Assembly: GCA_965140365.1 (NCBI GenBank)
Contig: OZ223196.1
Source of the DNA: Hydrogenovibrio sp965140365
Lineage (GTDB): Bacteria > Pseudomonadota > Gammaproteobacteria > Thiomicrospirales > Thiomicrospiraceae
Length of the DNA: 64,000 nt
Direction: 5' to 3' (one strand)
A program made the position numbers and the translations under genes. The notes beneath the pieces were generated by a model, which ran no database searches, was not told the DNA's origin, and saw nothing but the letters and a program-made list of their open reading frames with translations. Of this stretch, positions 1 through 7,889 are shown one piece after another. Numbering within the stretch: the stretch's first letter is position 1; the number at the start of each line of letters is the position of its first letter.

Positions 1-1
1 C

Positions 2-205
2 GACATCAATAAGATGAGTTCGGAAATGTTGACCTCGGCGCAATCTCAGACTGGGTTGGCCAAAGAAGTCAATGAGCACATCAACCAGATTCACAGCGTG
101 ACCGAACGGACGGTGGAAGGCACCGTCAATACCGAGTCGTCCAGTAACCGTCTGCAACAATTGGCGGATAAATTGGACCAATTGGTACACCAGTTTAAGA
201 TTTAA
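2..205 (+). CDS. Methyl-accepting chemotaxis protein, C-terminal fragment (5' end outside window)
   Basis: The reading frame is open from the window edge and ends in a helical tail typical of a chemoreceptor: a run like SAQSQTGLAKEVNEHI followed by LQQLADKLDQLVHQFKI. This is the distal part of an MCP signalling domain, just past the region that contacts CheA/CheW, and it has no pentapeptide CheR tether. Only about 68 residues are visible, so the sensor domain and ligand cannot be judged. A strong intrinsic terminator follows the stop. The family call rests on the helical heptad pattern alone. A second, complete chemoreceptor lies 2.5 kb downstream. Confidence 0.75.
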   Translation, partial: DINKMSSEMLTSAQSQTGLAKEVNEHINQIHSVTERTVEGTVNTESSSNRLQQLADKLDQLVHQFKI

Positions 206-224
206 TATCTTTGGATGGAACCTT

Positions 225-251
225 AAAAAGCGGCTCTGAGCCGCTTTTTTT
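225..251 (+). terminator. Intrinsic terminator after the MCP gene
   Basis: The stem AAAAAGCGGCTC / GAGCCGCTTTTTT has an almost closed loop and ends in a T run, twenty bases after the chemoreceptor stop. It separates that gene from lgt. Confidence 0.9.
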
Positions 252-275
252 ATGGGTGTTTGTGATGAAGAATGG

Positions 276-285
276 CCAGGCCTGG
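276..285. repeat. CCAGGCCTGG palindrome, first of 21 CAGGCCTG copies
   Basis: This is one site of a highly iterated palindrome. The 8-mer CAGGCCTG begins at 277, 7255, 8082, 8172, 14108, 16471, 23346, 23512, 23728, 27405, 29705, 30120, 31718, 34503, 37587, 45291, 46345, 50504, 57159, 58551 and 62456. Eleven are the full CCAGGCCTGG: those starting (10-mer) at 276, 7254, 14107, 16470, 27404, 30119, 34502, 45290, 46344, 57158 and 58550. Each 10-mer is two abutting CCWGG pentamers. Five copies are intergenic and sixteen lie inside genes on both strands. The count was made by eye and may miss a copy. Confidence 0.85.
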
Positions 286-409
286 TGGGTTTTGTGGGTT
301 CAATATTCCCGCGGGGAAAACCTAGTTTTTTTGGCTGGATAACGGTATGATTGAGTCCGTTTTTAACTCCCTTTTAAATTCCCATTCCTAAGAGGCTCCA
401 AAAGAACCT

Positions 410-1213
410 ATGTGGACTTATCCTGAAATTGATCCCGTTGCCCTAAGTCTAGGGCCTTTGCACATTCATTGGTACGGGCTGATGTATCTGTTCGGCTTTG
501 CCTTTTTCTGGATTTACGGTTCCATTCAAGCGCGAACCTCGCCGAACTGGAACAAGGATCTGGTGAGTGATTTCCTGTTTTACGGTGCCTTGGGCGTGAT
601 TCTGGGTGGACGTCTCGGTTATATTCTGTTTTATGATCTGGCGCATTATCTGCAAGCTCCCTTAGACATTTTTCAGGTCTGGAAAGGTGGGATGTCGTTT
701 CACGGCGGTATGCTGGGAGTGATTCTCGCTTCCTGGATATTTGCACGCTATAAAATGAAAGTATCGATCTTTGTGGTATCCGATTTTGTGGTGCCGATGG
801 TTCCGGTCGGTTTGTTTTTCGGACGTATCGGTAATTTCATCAACGGCGAACTCTGGGGCCGAACCACCGATTCCAGCTTGGGGATGAAAGTCTACGATCC
901 GGCCGTACAGCAAATGGTCACCAAATACCCGACGCAATTACTGGAAGCTTTTTTAGAAGGGCTGGTATTGTTTGTTATTTTATGGGCTTACACGCGTAAA
1001 CCGCGCCCCTTGGGTGCGGTGTCCGGTTTGTTTGTCGGTTTCTACGGGCTTTTCCGTTTTTATGTTGAGTTTTTCAGAATGCCGGACCCGCAACTCGGAT
1101 ACCTGTTGTGGGGTTGGGTGACGATGGGACAGATTTTATCGTTGCCAATGATTCTATTCGGATTTGGCTTGGCCTTTTGGGCTTATCGTCATGGTACCGT
1201 GGCAAAACCGTAA
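410..1213 (+). CDS. lgt: Prolipoprotein diacylglyceryl transferase Lgt
   Basis: Lgt is the inner-membrane enzyme that moves diacylglycerol from phosphatidylglycerol to the lipobox cysteine of prolipoproteins, the first step of lipoprotein maturation. The 267-residue protein is mostly transmembrane. It has the family signature GRIGNFINGELWGR at residues 138-151, with the essential Arg at its start, and the conserved HGG around His98 (WKGGMSFHGGM). The N-terminus WTYPEIDPVALSLGP is typical, so this ATG is well supported although the ribosome site is weak. thyA follows 37 bp downstream, the lgt-thyA order found in many gammaproteobacteria. BamB in this window, with lipobox LVAC, would be a substrate. 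Confidence 0.97.
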   Translation: MWTYPEIDPVALSLGPLHIHWYGLMYLFGFAFFWIYGSIQARTSPNWNKDLVSDFLFYGALGVILGGRLGYILFYDLAHYLQAPLDIFQVWKGGMSFHGGMLGVILASWIFARYKMKVSIFVVSDFVVPMVPVGLFFGRIGNFINGELWGRTTDSSLGMKVYDPAVQQMVTKYPTQLLEAFLEGLVLFVILWAYTRKPRPLGAVSGLFVGFYGLFRFYVEFFRMPDPQLGYLLWGWVTMGQILSLPMILFGFGLAFWAYRHGTVAKP

Positions 1214-1250
1214 TTCCCGCGTGAAAATCAATTAAGTAAATGAGGTAAGC

Positions 1251-2084
1251 ATGAAACAGTATCTGGAATTGTTGAAACACATCACCGAAAACGGTGTGCA
1301 AAAAGGCGATCGGACCGGCACCGGAACGCGCTCTGTGTTCGGCTATCAGATGCGATTTAATTTGCAGGATGGTTTTCCGATGGTGACGACCAAAAAACTG
1401 CACTTGAAGTCCATTATTTATGAATTGTTGTGGTTTCTGAAAGGCGACACCAATAATACTTACCTGAAAGAACATGGTGTGCGTATTTGGGATGAGTGGG
1501 CCACCGAAAACGGCGATTTAGGCCCGATTTACGGCAAGCAATGGGTGGCTTGGGAGAAGCCGAACGGCGAGACCATTAACCAGATTGCAGAGGTTGTCGA
1601 GACGTTGAAAAATAATCCGAACAGCCGCCGCATGTTGGTATCGGCTTGGAATCCGGCGGATTTACCGGATGAATCCATGAGTCCGCAGGAAAATGTCCAG
1701 CAAGGGCGAATGGCCTTGGCCACCTGTCATGCGTTTTTCCAGTTTTACGTCGCGGATGGCAAGTTGTCGTGCCAGTTATATCAGCGCAGTGCGGATACCT
1801 TTTTGGGCGTGCCGTTCAATATTGCCAGTTACGCTTTGTTGACGCATATGATCGCGCAGCAGACCGACTTGGAGGTGGGTGACTTTGTTTGGACTGGCGG
1901 GGATGTGCATTTGTATAACAACACTTTGGAACAGGCGGCCTTGCAAATGTCACGCACGCCTTACGCTTTGCCGAAGCTGGTCATTAAGCGCCGCCCCGAA
2001 TCGATTTTCGATTATGAATTCGATGATTTTGAAGTCGTAGGGTACGAATCGCATCCGCACATCAAGGCCGAGGTGTCGGTATGA
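1251..2084 (+). CDS. thyA: Thymidylate synthase ThyA
   Basis: ThyA makes dTMP from dUMP using methylene-tetrahydrofolate as methyl donor and reductant. At 277 residues it is longer than the 264 of E. coli. The extra residues sit around 137-152 (DLPDESMSPQENVQQG), just before the active site. The nucleophile is Cys159 in LATCHAFFQFYV, where E. coli has PCH, so the residue before the cysteine is Thr instead of Pro. The folate/dUMP regions RTGTGTRSVFG, YQRSADTFLGVPFNIASYA and DVHLYNN are intact. folA overlaps by 4 bp. That pairing fits function, because the ThyA reaction oxidises folate to dihydrofolate, which FolA reduces. Confidence 0.97.
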   Translation: MKQYLELLKHITENGVQKGDRTGTGTRSVFGYQMRFNLQDGFPMVTTKKLHLKSIIYELLWFLKGDTNNTYLKEHGVRIWDEWATENGDLGPIYGKQWVAWEKPNGETINQIAEVVETLKNNPNSRRMLVSAWNPADLPDESMSPQENVQQGRMALATCHAFFQFYVADGKLSCQLYQRSADTFLGVPFNIASYALLTHMIAQQTDLEVGDFVWTGGDVHLYNNTLEQAALQMSRTPYALPKLVIKRRPESIFDYEFDDFEVVGYESHPHIKAEVSV

Positions 2085-2599
2085 TGTTTGCTGATGACTT
2101 AAAAGGATTGAATATTTCCTTGATTGCCGCGATGGACCGGAATCTGGTCATCGGGGCCGACAATGAAATGCCGTGGCACTTGCCGGACGATTTGAAGTTT
2201 TTCAAGGCCAATACGCTGAATAAACCGGTGATTATGGGGCGGAAGACCTTTGAATCCATTGGTTCCAAAGCTTTGCCAAAGCGACGCAATCTGGTAATTT
2301 CCCGTCGCGAGAATTATGTGGCGCCGGGTGCTGAGGTCTTCGGCTCCTTAGAGGCCGCAGTAAAGAGTTGCTCAGATGCAGATGAAGTCATCATTATGGG
2401 GGGCGGGGAGTTATATCGGCAAATGTTGCCTTATGCCAATAAGCTTTATGTCACCCTCGTGGATGCGGATGTGGCCGGTGATACCCATTTTCCGAAGTGG
2501 TCGGAGTCAGAATGGCAAGTGGTTAGCCGGGAAAAGCACCCTCAAGATGACCGTCATGCCTTTGCATTTGAATTTGTGATTTTGGAGCGGATGACATAG
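2081..2599 (+). CDS. folA: Dihydrofolate reductase FolA
   Basis: FolA is the NADPH-dependent reductase that regenerates tetrahydrofolate after thymidylate synthesis. The 172-residue protein has ISLIAAMDRNLVIG at the N-terminus, the substrate loop MPWHLPDDLKFFK with the catalytic acid at about Asp37, the NADPH motif IMGRKTFESIG, and IIMGGGELYRQML. The start is the ATG embedded in the thyA stop (ATGA). An in-frame ATG three bases on would drop one residue. Translational coupling to thyA is likely. The roughly 10-residue N-terminal extension before NISLIAA may mean the real start is slightly later. Confidence 0.96.
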   Translation: MMFADDLKGLNISLIAAMDRNLVIGADNEMPWHLPDDLKFFKANTLNKPVIMGRKTFESIGSKALPKRRNLVISRRENYVAPGAEVFGSLEAAVKSCSDADEVIIMGGGELYRQMLPYANKLYVTLVDADVAGDTHFPKWSESEWQVVSREKHPQDDRHAFAFEFVILERMT

Positions 2600-2765
2600 C
2601 GCGAAATAAGCGGATGGTTCTATAAATGGTTCCTCTGTTGCCTATAAGGAAAATCAATCCTGTAAACGGTTATTTTCTATAGAATGACCCATTAAAAAAA
2701 GAAACTTTACTTTCCTGTAACAGTTGCGCTGGCAGGGAAAATACTCAGAGTGGATCGAATAAGAA

Positions 2766-5231
2766 ATGGGAATAAAAACTAGAATGTTCATTGGCATCTT
2801 CGGTGCCGTTCTTTTCCTGCTGGCCTCAAATCTAGTGGCGCAGTATGTCTTTGGTCAAACCTCTAAAACCATCAATGAAATTGTTAATGTCAATGAAGTG
2901 AAGGTAGCATTGTTGAATCGCCTGAAGAATCTGGCAGATGAACGGGCGATTTTATCACGTGATTTGGTGGTGTCGGAAAACGAAGAATTGATTACAACCT
3001 CGCGTGCTCGTTTAACGGAAACCGCCAATGAAATCGCTGAGGTGTTCGATGCCCTGGAAAAAGCCAACCTCGATCCGAAAGAACAAGCCTATTTTGATGC
3101 GATTCGTCAAAACGTCGTATCCGCTAATACAGCGTTTGGCAGTTTTATGGTAATGGTGGACGAAGGCTTTATTGAAGATGCGGTGGAAATTCTGGTCGGC
3201 GAGTTCGGCTCTAAGTATCAAGCTTTTTCCGATATCGTTTCCGAGTTCAAAATTTATGAAGAGAATAAAAATAAGGCTTCCGTCAAGGGTTTGGCCGAGC
3301 AGGAGTCCTTCGGAACCACGTTGCTTTGGTCGGTGTTGATTGCCAGTGTGGTGATTTTCTCGATTGCCGGCACCCTTGTTGCCCGCAGTTTTATGAATCC
3401 AATCAACGCCATGCGTGAAACCATGGCGAAAATCATCGAAACCGGCGAACTGAATCACCGTGTCGAAGTTTATTCAAAAGACGAGCTTGGGGAAACGGCC
3501 CACTCGATTAACGATCTGCTGGAAACCATTCACGATGCGATTAATGATGTGAATAGTGTGATGCATGAAGTTTCCAACGGTTCTTTCCATCGTAAGATTG
3601 AGCATCAATATCAAGGTGATTTTATGACCCTGAAGCAGGGGGTCAACGAATCGGTGGTGCAGATTCATAATATGGTTCAAATGCTACGGGACACGGCTAC
3701 CAATTTACGAAACGGCGTTTTAAAGCCGGTCAGATCAAGCGATGTTGAACTGAGTGGCGATTACGCTAGCGTCATGGGAGATTTGGAGATTTCCATGAAT
3801 CAAATGGCGGAGACGGTGAACGATATTTCCGTGACTCTGGGCGCTTTGTCACATGGTGATTTCTCAAAACGGGTTGAAACCGATGCGCGCGGTGAATTTA
3901 TCGTCCTGAAAGATGCGATTAACACTACCGTGGAAGGGCTGGAAGCCTTTGTGGAAGAAGTGGCCGTGGTTCAGACGCGAATCAGTGAAGGCGATTTGAC
4001 GAACCTGGTGTCCGGTCATTACCAAGGAAAAATGGCGATTCTGAAAGACAGTTTGAACAGCTCAACGCGGAATATGTCTGAAATGATTGGTAAGGTTGGT
4101 GAAGTGACGCGCTTGGTCGCGGACGAATCACGCAGTATCGCGGACGGCAGTGAGTCCATTTCCACACGCATTCAGCAGCAGACCGTTTCTCTGGAGCGCA
4201 CCTCGACGCAAATGATGCAAATGACCAATACGGTTCGCAACAATGCCGACAGTGCTAATAATGCCAATCAGATGACGCAAGAAGCTCAGCAAAAGCTGGA
4301 AGACGGTGTGGGCATTATGCAAAAAGCATTGCAGTCAATGGATGAGATGAGTGAGGCCAGTCAGAAAATCAATGACATCATCACCTTAATTGACGGTATA
4401 GCATTCCAGACGAATCTGTTGGCGCTGAACGCAGCCGTGGAAGCCGCCAGAGCCGGTGAGCATGGACGTGGTTTTGCGGTGGTGGCCGGAGAGGTGCGTA
4501 ATCTGGCCGGTAAGTCGGCTGATGCCGCTTCGGAAATTAAAAAGCTGATTGAAAATTCGGTTAATATCAGTGAGCAAAGCGGCGATTATGTCCGTCAAAC
4601 CAGTGAGGCTTTGACACAGATTAATTCGTCGATGGGTGATATTTCCGCCATGATTTCGGCCATTGCCAAAGCGAGTAATGAACAAGCGGAGGGCATTGAT
4701 AACGTTAGCCAGGCGATCAGCGAAATGGATACCACCACTCAGCAAAACGCAGGGTTGGTTGAAGAAGCCGCAGCAGGCAGTCAGGATTTGTTGCAGCAAT
4801 CGTCCGATTTGCTTGGGCTGGTCAGCGAATTCAAAGTGGATAATACGGTATTGGAACGCGTGCACAGGCTGCAACAATCGGCCACGGCACAAGAGTTTGA
4901 CAAGATGGTTCAGGCCCATTTGGCCTGGAAGTCCAAAATTCGTGGGTTTGTCGATGGTATGGATATCGGCGTCACTTATGAGACGGCGACCGACCATACG
5001 GCTTGTGTTCTGGGGAAATGGTATTACGGCGAAGGCCAGGCTTATGCTGAACTGCCGTTGATGCAAGAACTTGGCAAAGAGCACGAAGAGATGCATCAAG
5101 GCATTAAAAAGGTCATGGATGCCAAGGAAATCGGCGATACCGAAATGGTCGAAGCGGGCTTGGCTCAAGTGGATGAGAAATCCGAAAAAGTGGTGGCTAT
5201 CTTACATCAGTTAATGGACGAGGTCGCTTGA
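2766..5231 (+). CDS. Methyl-accepting chemotaxis protein with HAMP repeats and C-terminal CZB zinc-binding domain
   Basis: This is a membrane chemoreceptor of 821 residues. TM1 is at about 8-28 and TM2 at about 183-205, flanking a helical periplasmic 4-helix-bundle-like sensor. A HAMP domain follows, then a long stretch with repeated HAMP-like units (residues about 205-450), and then the signalling hairpin with tip DGIAFQTNLLALNAAVEAAR. The last 110 residues are a chemoreceptor zinc-binding (CZB) domain, with AHLAWK near 716, HTACVLGKWYYGEG, and HEEMHQ supplying His/Cys ligands. CZB domains are known to bind zinc and in some receptors to sense hypochlorite. The gene ends only 10 bp from the convergent zinc-importer operon, with no terminator between them. 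A zinc- or oxidant-linked tactic role is inference. Confidence 0.93.
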   Translation: MGIKTRMFIGIFGAVLFLLASNLVAQYVFGQTSKTINEIVNVNEVKVALLNRLKNLADERAILSRDLVVSENEELITTSRARLTETANEIAEVFDALEKANLDPKEQAYFDAIRQNVVSANTAFGSFMVMVDEGFIEDAVEILVGEFGSKYQAFSDIVSEFKIYEENKNKASVKGLAEQESFGTTLLWSVLIASVVIFSIAGTLVARSFMNPINAMRETMAKIIETGELNHRVEVYSKDELGETAHSINDLLETIHDAINDVNSVMHEVSNGSFHRKIEHQYQGDFMTLKQGVNESVVQIHNMVQMLRDTATNLRNGVLKPVRSSDVELSGDYASVMGDLEISMNQMAETVNDISVTLGALSHGDFSKRVETDARGEFIVLKDAINTTVEGLEAFVEEVAVVQTRISEGDLTNLVSGHYQGKMAILKDSLNSSTRNMSEMIGKVGEVTRLVADESRSIADGSESISTRIQQQTVSLERTSTQMMQMTNTVRNNADSANNANQMTQEAQQKLEDGVGIMQKALQSMDEMSEASQKINDIITLIDGIAFQTNLLALNAAVEAARAGEHGRGFAVVAGEVRNLAGKSADAASEIKKLIENSVNISEQSGDYVRQTSEALTQINSSMGDISAMISAIAKASNEQAEGIDNVSQAISEMDTTTQQNAGLVEEAAAGSQDLLQQSSDLLGLVSEFKVDNTVLERVHRLQQSATAQEFDKMVQAHLAWKSKIRGFVDGMDIGVTYETATDHTACVLGKWYYGEGQAYAELPLMQELGKEHEEMHQGIKKVMDAKEIGDTEMVEAGLAQVDEKSEKVVAILHQLMDEVA

Positions 5232-5241
5232 TCCCGTCGGT

Positions 5242-6048
5242 TTAAGCCGCTTCTTTACGCAATAAGCTGATTAGAAAAATGACCGTCGCCACCGCGACAA
5301 TGCTGGGGCCTGTGGGTAAGTCGATGAGCAGAGACGCCAGTAGTCCCAGCAAAACCGACAGAAAGCCGATTAAAATGCTGATGCCAAGCATTTGTTCGGG
5401 GGATTGCGCGAACTTTCTGGCCGCTGCCGCCGGCACAATCAGCAAAGATGTAATCAATAGCACGCCGACAATCTTCATGGCGACGGCAATGATCAATGCC
5501 AACAATAATACATAATACAGTTGTACCTTCCGGGTGGGAACGCCTTCGATTTGGGCCAGCTCTGGATTCAAGGTGACGTTTAATAGGTCTTGCCAATGAC
5601 GTTTGAAAAACAAAGCCACCAACCCGCCTAACAGGACGATGAATATGACATCCAGTCGTTCGATACTCAAAATATCTCCAAACAAATAAGTCAGAATATC
5701 GATTTGGATATCGGTCTGAAAGCTTAATAATATTAAGCCAATGGCTAATGAGCTGTGGGCCAGAATGCCCAATAAGGTATCAGAGGATAAAGTGGTTTTC
5801 TCTTTGATGACCTGTATGCTGATGGCCACGAGCAAGGAAATGAGAATGACGGCAAAGGTCAGGTTTATTTCCAGTAATAATCCGAAACTGACGCCGAGTA
5901 AAGCCGAGTGCGCCAGAGCGGCACCGAAATAAGATTGCTTTTGCCAAACCATGAACACGCCGAGGGGTGCCGCGATTAAGGCAATCAGCAAGCCACCTGC
6001 TAAGGCGAGAACAAGGAACAGTGGCGGGTTGAGAAGCAAGTCAATCAT
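5242..6048 (-). CDS. znuB: Zinc ABC transporter permease ZnuB
   Basis: ZnuB is the inner-membrane permease of the high-affinity zinc importer ZnuABC. It has 268 residues and about eight hydrophobic segments of the ABC-3 type, including GVFMVWQKQSYFGAALAHSA and VGVLLITSLLIVPAAAAR. The chosen ATG gives the start MIDLLLNPPLFLVLALAGG and overlaps the end of znuC by 8 bp. A longer in-frame reading upstream lies wholly inside znuC and gives a non-membrane N-terminus, so it was discarded. It is co-transcribed with znuC. A manganese or iron permease of the same superfamily is possible, but the His-rich partners favour zinc. Confidence 0.93.
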   Translation of the reverse strand: MIDLLLNPPLFLVLALAGGLLIALIAAPLGVFMVWQKQSYFGAALAHSALLGVSFGLLLEINLTFAVILISLLVAISIQVIKEKTTLSSDTLLGILAHSSLAIGLILLSFQTDIQIDILTYLFGDILSIERLDVIFIVLLGGLVALFFKRHWQDLLNVTLNPELAQIEGVPTRKVQLYYVLLLALIIAVAMKIVGVLLITSLLIVPAAAARKFAQSPEQMLGISILIGFLSVLLGLLASLLIDLPTGPSIVAVATVIFLISLLRKEAA

Positions 6049-6820
6049 GGTTTGCGTCTCTGTTGTCGGATGTAGGGGTATGGCCGTGTGTATGTTGACA
6101 TTGGCTTGGGTCGTGGTGATGTTCGTACACGGCCACCTCTTCAAACCCTTCGCCAAACAATGCCTGGAAAGCCGGGTTTTCTGAAACGGTTTGTGGGTGC
6201 CCTGAGCAACAAACGTGTTGATTGAGACAGATCACACGGTTGGTGTTGCGCATCACGATATGCAAATCGTGGCTGACCATCAGGATGCCGCAGCCGTACT
6301 TTTGTCGGATGTCTTCAATGTATTGGTACAGCTCAGTTTGTCCTTGTAGATCGACGCCTTGTACCGGTTCGTCCAATACCAGCAGTTCCGGTGACCGTAA
6401 CAGCGAACGCGCTAACAAAATGCGTTGCATTTCCCCGCCAGAGACCTGTTGAATCGGTTGGGACAGTAAGCGCTCCAGCTTTAAGTCGTTGATGATTTCG
6501 TGAAGCTCTGTGGTATCATTCGTTTTTTTGGGCCGTCCCAGTTGCAAAAAACGCAAAACCGTCAAAGGCAGGGAAGCATCCACTTGAATTTTTTGCGGCA
6601 TGAAGCCGACACGTAATCCCGGTTTGCGTTCAACGTGCCCGGAAGTCGGTTGAATAAGGTTCAATAGAATTTTGAGCAAAGTCGACTTTCCCGCGCCGTT
6701 TGGGCCTATCAACGTGATGATTTCGTTGGCGTGCAGCTCCAAAGAAATATCGTTCAGGACGTTTTTGGTGCCGTAGGCATGACAAATATGCCGAGCGGTA
6801 ATCAGTGGTTCGTTATTCAT
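6041..6820 (-). CDS. znuC: Zinc ABC transporter ATP-binding protein ZnuC
   Basis: ZnuC is the cytoplasmic ATPase of the ZnuABC importer. The 259-residue protein has Walker A GPNGAGKST (about 39-47), the ABC signature VSGGEMQR (about 126-133), Walker B LLVLDEP (about 146-152) and the switch His in MVSHDLH. The C-terminus is His-rich (EHHHDPSQCQHTHGHTP), a common zinc-binding tail in this family that may act in allosteric zinc inhibition. It overlaps znuB and is divergent from znuA across about 100 bp, so one regulatory region can serve both arms. I looked for a Zur palindrome there and did not find a convincing one. Confidence 0.95.
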   Translation of the reverse strand: MNNEPLITARHICHAYGTKNVLNDISLELHANEIITLIGPNGAGKSTLLKILLNLIQPTSGHVERKPGLRVGFMPQKIQVDASLPLTVLRFLQLGRPKKTNDTTELHEIINDLKLERLLSQPIQQVSGGEMQRILLARSLLRSPELLVLDEPVQGVDLQGQTELYQYIEDIRQKYGCGILMVSHDLHIVMRNTNRVICLNQHVCCSGHPQTVSENPAFQALFGEGFEEVAVYEHHHDPSQCQHTHGHTPTSDNRDANHD

Positions 6821-6923
6821 GGTGCTTTATTCTAATTCATGAACAGAAAAATAGGGCGGACTTTTTGAAACGATTCGGCAAGGTCGCCGAGTGTTATCGG
6901 TAAGAGAATTATAAGGAGTTTCA

Positions 6924-7883
6924 GTGAAAACACTGATGTTTATTTTGACCGGATTGGTGAGCTGGCAGGCTCACGCACTGCAGGTAACGGTGACCATTCC
7001 GCCTTTGGCGGCGATGGTGAAACCCTATTTAACGGAAGAAGATACCCTGACTGTTTTATTGTCCCCCGGGGCGTCACCGCATGGTTTTCAATTTCGGCCG
7101 TCGCATTTAACCGCTTTGAATGAAGCGGATTTGATTTTAACGGTGGGTTCCGGGGTGGACCGCTGGGCCGAAAAACCGATTCGACAAATACTGTCTGACA
7201 AAAAATCCGAAAAAAATCCAAAAGGACCGTTATTAGTGGTGATGCAAAAACAACCAGGCCTGGTGGTTTTGCGCAAACGGACGATGACGGGAGAGCCTCA
7301 CTCTGCATCCCACTCACATGATCACGAACATCACCAAGGTGAAGGCGATGCCAATGAAGATGCGATGGCAACGCTTAAAATGGACGGTCACACCTGGTTG
7401 TCGGTGCATAATGCCGGTTTAATGATTGAAGCCATCGGTGACGCCATTGCCACGTTGAAACCACAAAATGTTGAACAGGTGCGCGCCCAACAGCAAGCGA
7501 ATCTGATGGCTTTGGAAGAGGCAAACCAAGCCATTGAGGCACAGTTGGAACCATTGGAGAAGGTACCTTATCTGGTGTTGCATGATGCGTTTCAATATTT
7601 TGAAAAACGGTATCACTTGAATAATCAAGGTGCCATCCAAGTGTCGGCGGAAGTGAAGCCGAGCGTGAAACGCGTGTTGATGTTGCGGCAACGCATTCAA
7701 CAGGACGGCATTCGCTGTGTGTTTAAAGAACCGCAGTTTTCCGATAAACAATTGCGTTACATTACGCGTGGTCTGGATGTCAAAATCGGCGAGCTGGACC
7801 CGTTGGGACGTAATGAATCCCATCAATCCTATCCGGAATTTATTCAAGGTTTGGCGAATCAGTATCGGGCTTGCTTGGAGTGA
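6924..7883 (+). CDS. znuA: Zinc ABC transporter substrate-binding protein ZnuA
   Basis: ZnuA is the periplasmic zinc-binding protein that delivers Zn2+ to ZnuBC. It has 319 residues and a GTG start preceded by AAGGAG. A signal peptide covers about 1-18 (ending WQAHA). Metal-site regions include SPHGFQFRPSH, DGHTWLSVHNA and LHDAFQYFEKRYH. Between them lies the His/Asp-rich loop HSASHSHDHEHHQGEGD that marks ZnuA rather than manganese-binding homologues. It is divergent from znuCB and 6 bp ahead of a CobW-like gene, with which it is probably co-transcribed. One CAGGCCTG palindrome lies inside the gene and encodes part of QPGLVV. Confidence 0.95.
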   Translation: MKTLMFILTGLVSWQAHALQVTVTIPPLAAMVKPYLTEEDTLTVLLSPGASPHGFQFRPSHLTALNEADLILTVGSGVDRWAEKPIRQILSDKKSEKNPKGPLLVVMQKQPGLVVLRKRTMTGEPHSASHSHDHEHHQGEGDANEDAMATLKMDGHTWLSVHNAGLMIEAIGDAIATLKPQNVEQVRAQQQANLMALEEANQAIEAQLEPLEKVPYLVLHDAFQYFEKRYHLNNQGAIQVSAEVKPSVKRVLMLRQRIQQDGIRCVFKEPQFSDKQLRYITRGLDVKIGELDPLGRNESHQSYPEFIQGLANQYRACLE

Positions 7884-7889
7884 TTTTGG

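Noticed and set aside
2623..2647. Sigma-28 (FliA) promoter ahead of the MCP gene: TAAA and GCCTATAA
   Set aside because: The GCCTATAA is close to the -10 consensus, but the TAAA is 13 bp away instead of 15, so the spacing is wrong.
6821..6923. Possible Zur operator between znuC and znuA
   Set aside because: The spacer contains TGTTATC and AATTATA, but no palindrome close to the known Zur consensus. Regulation by Zur is plausible but not shown by the sequence.
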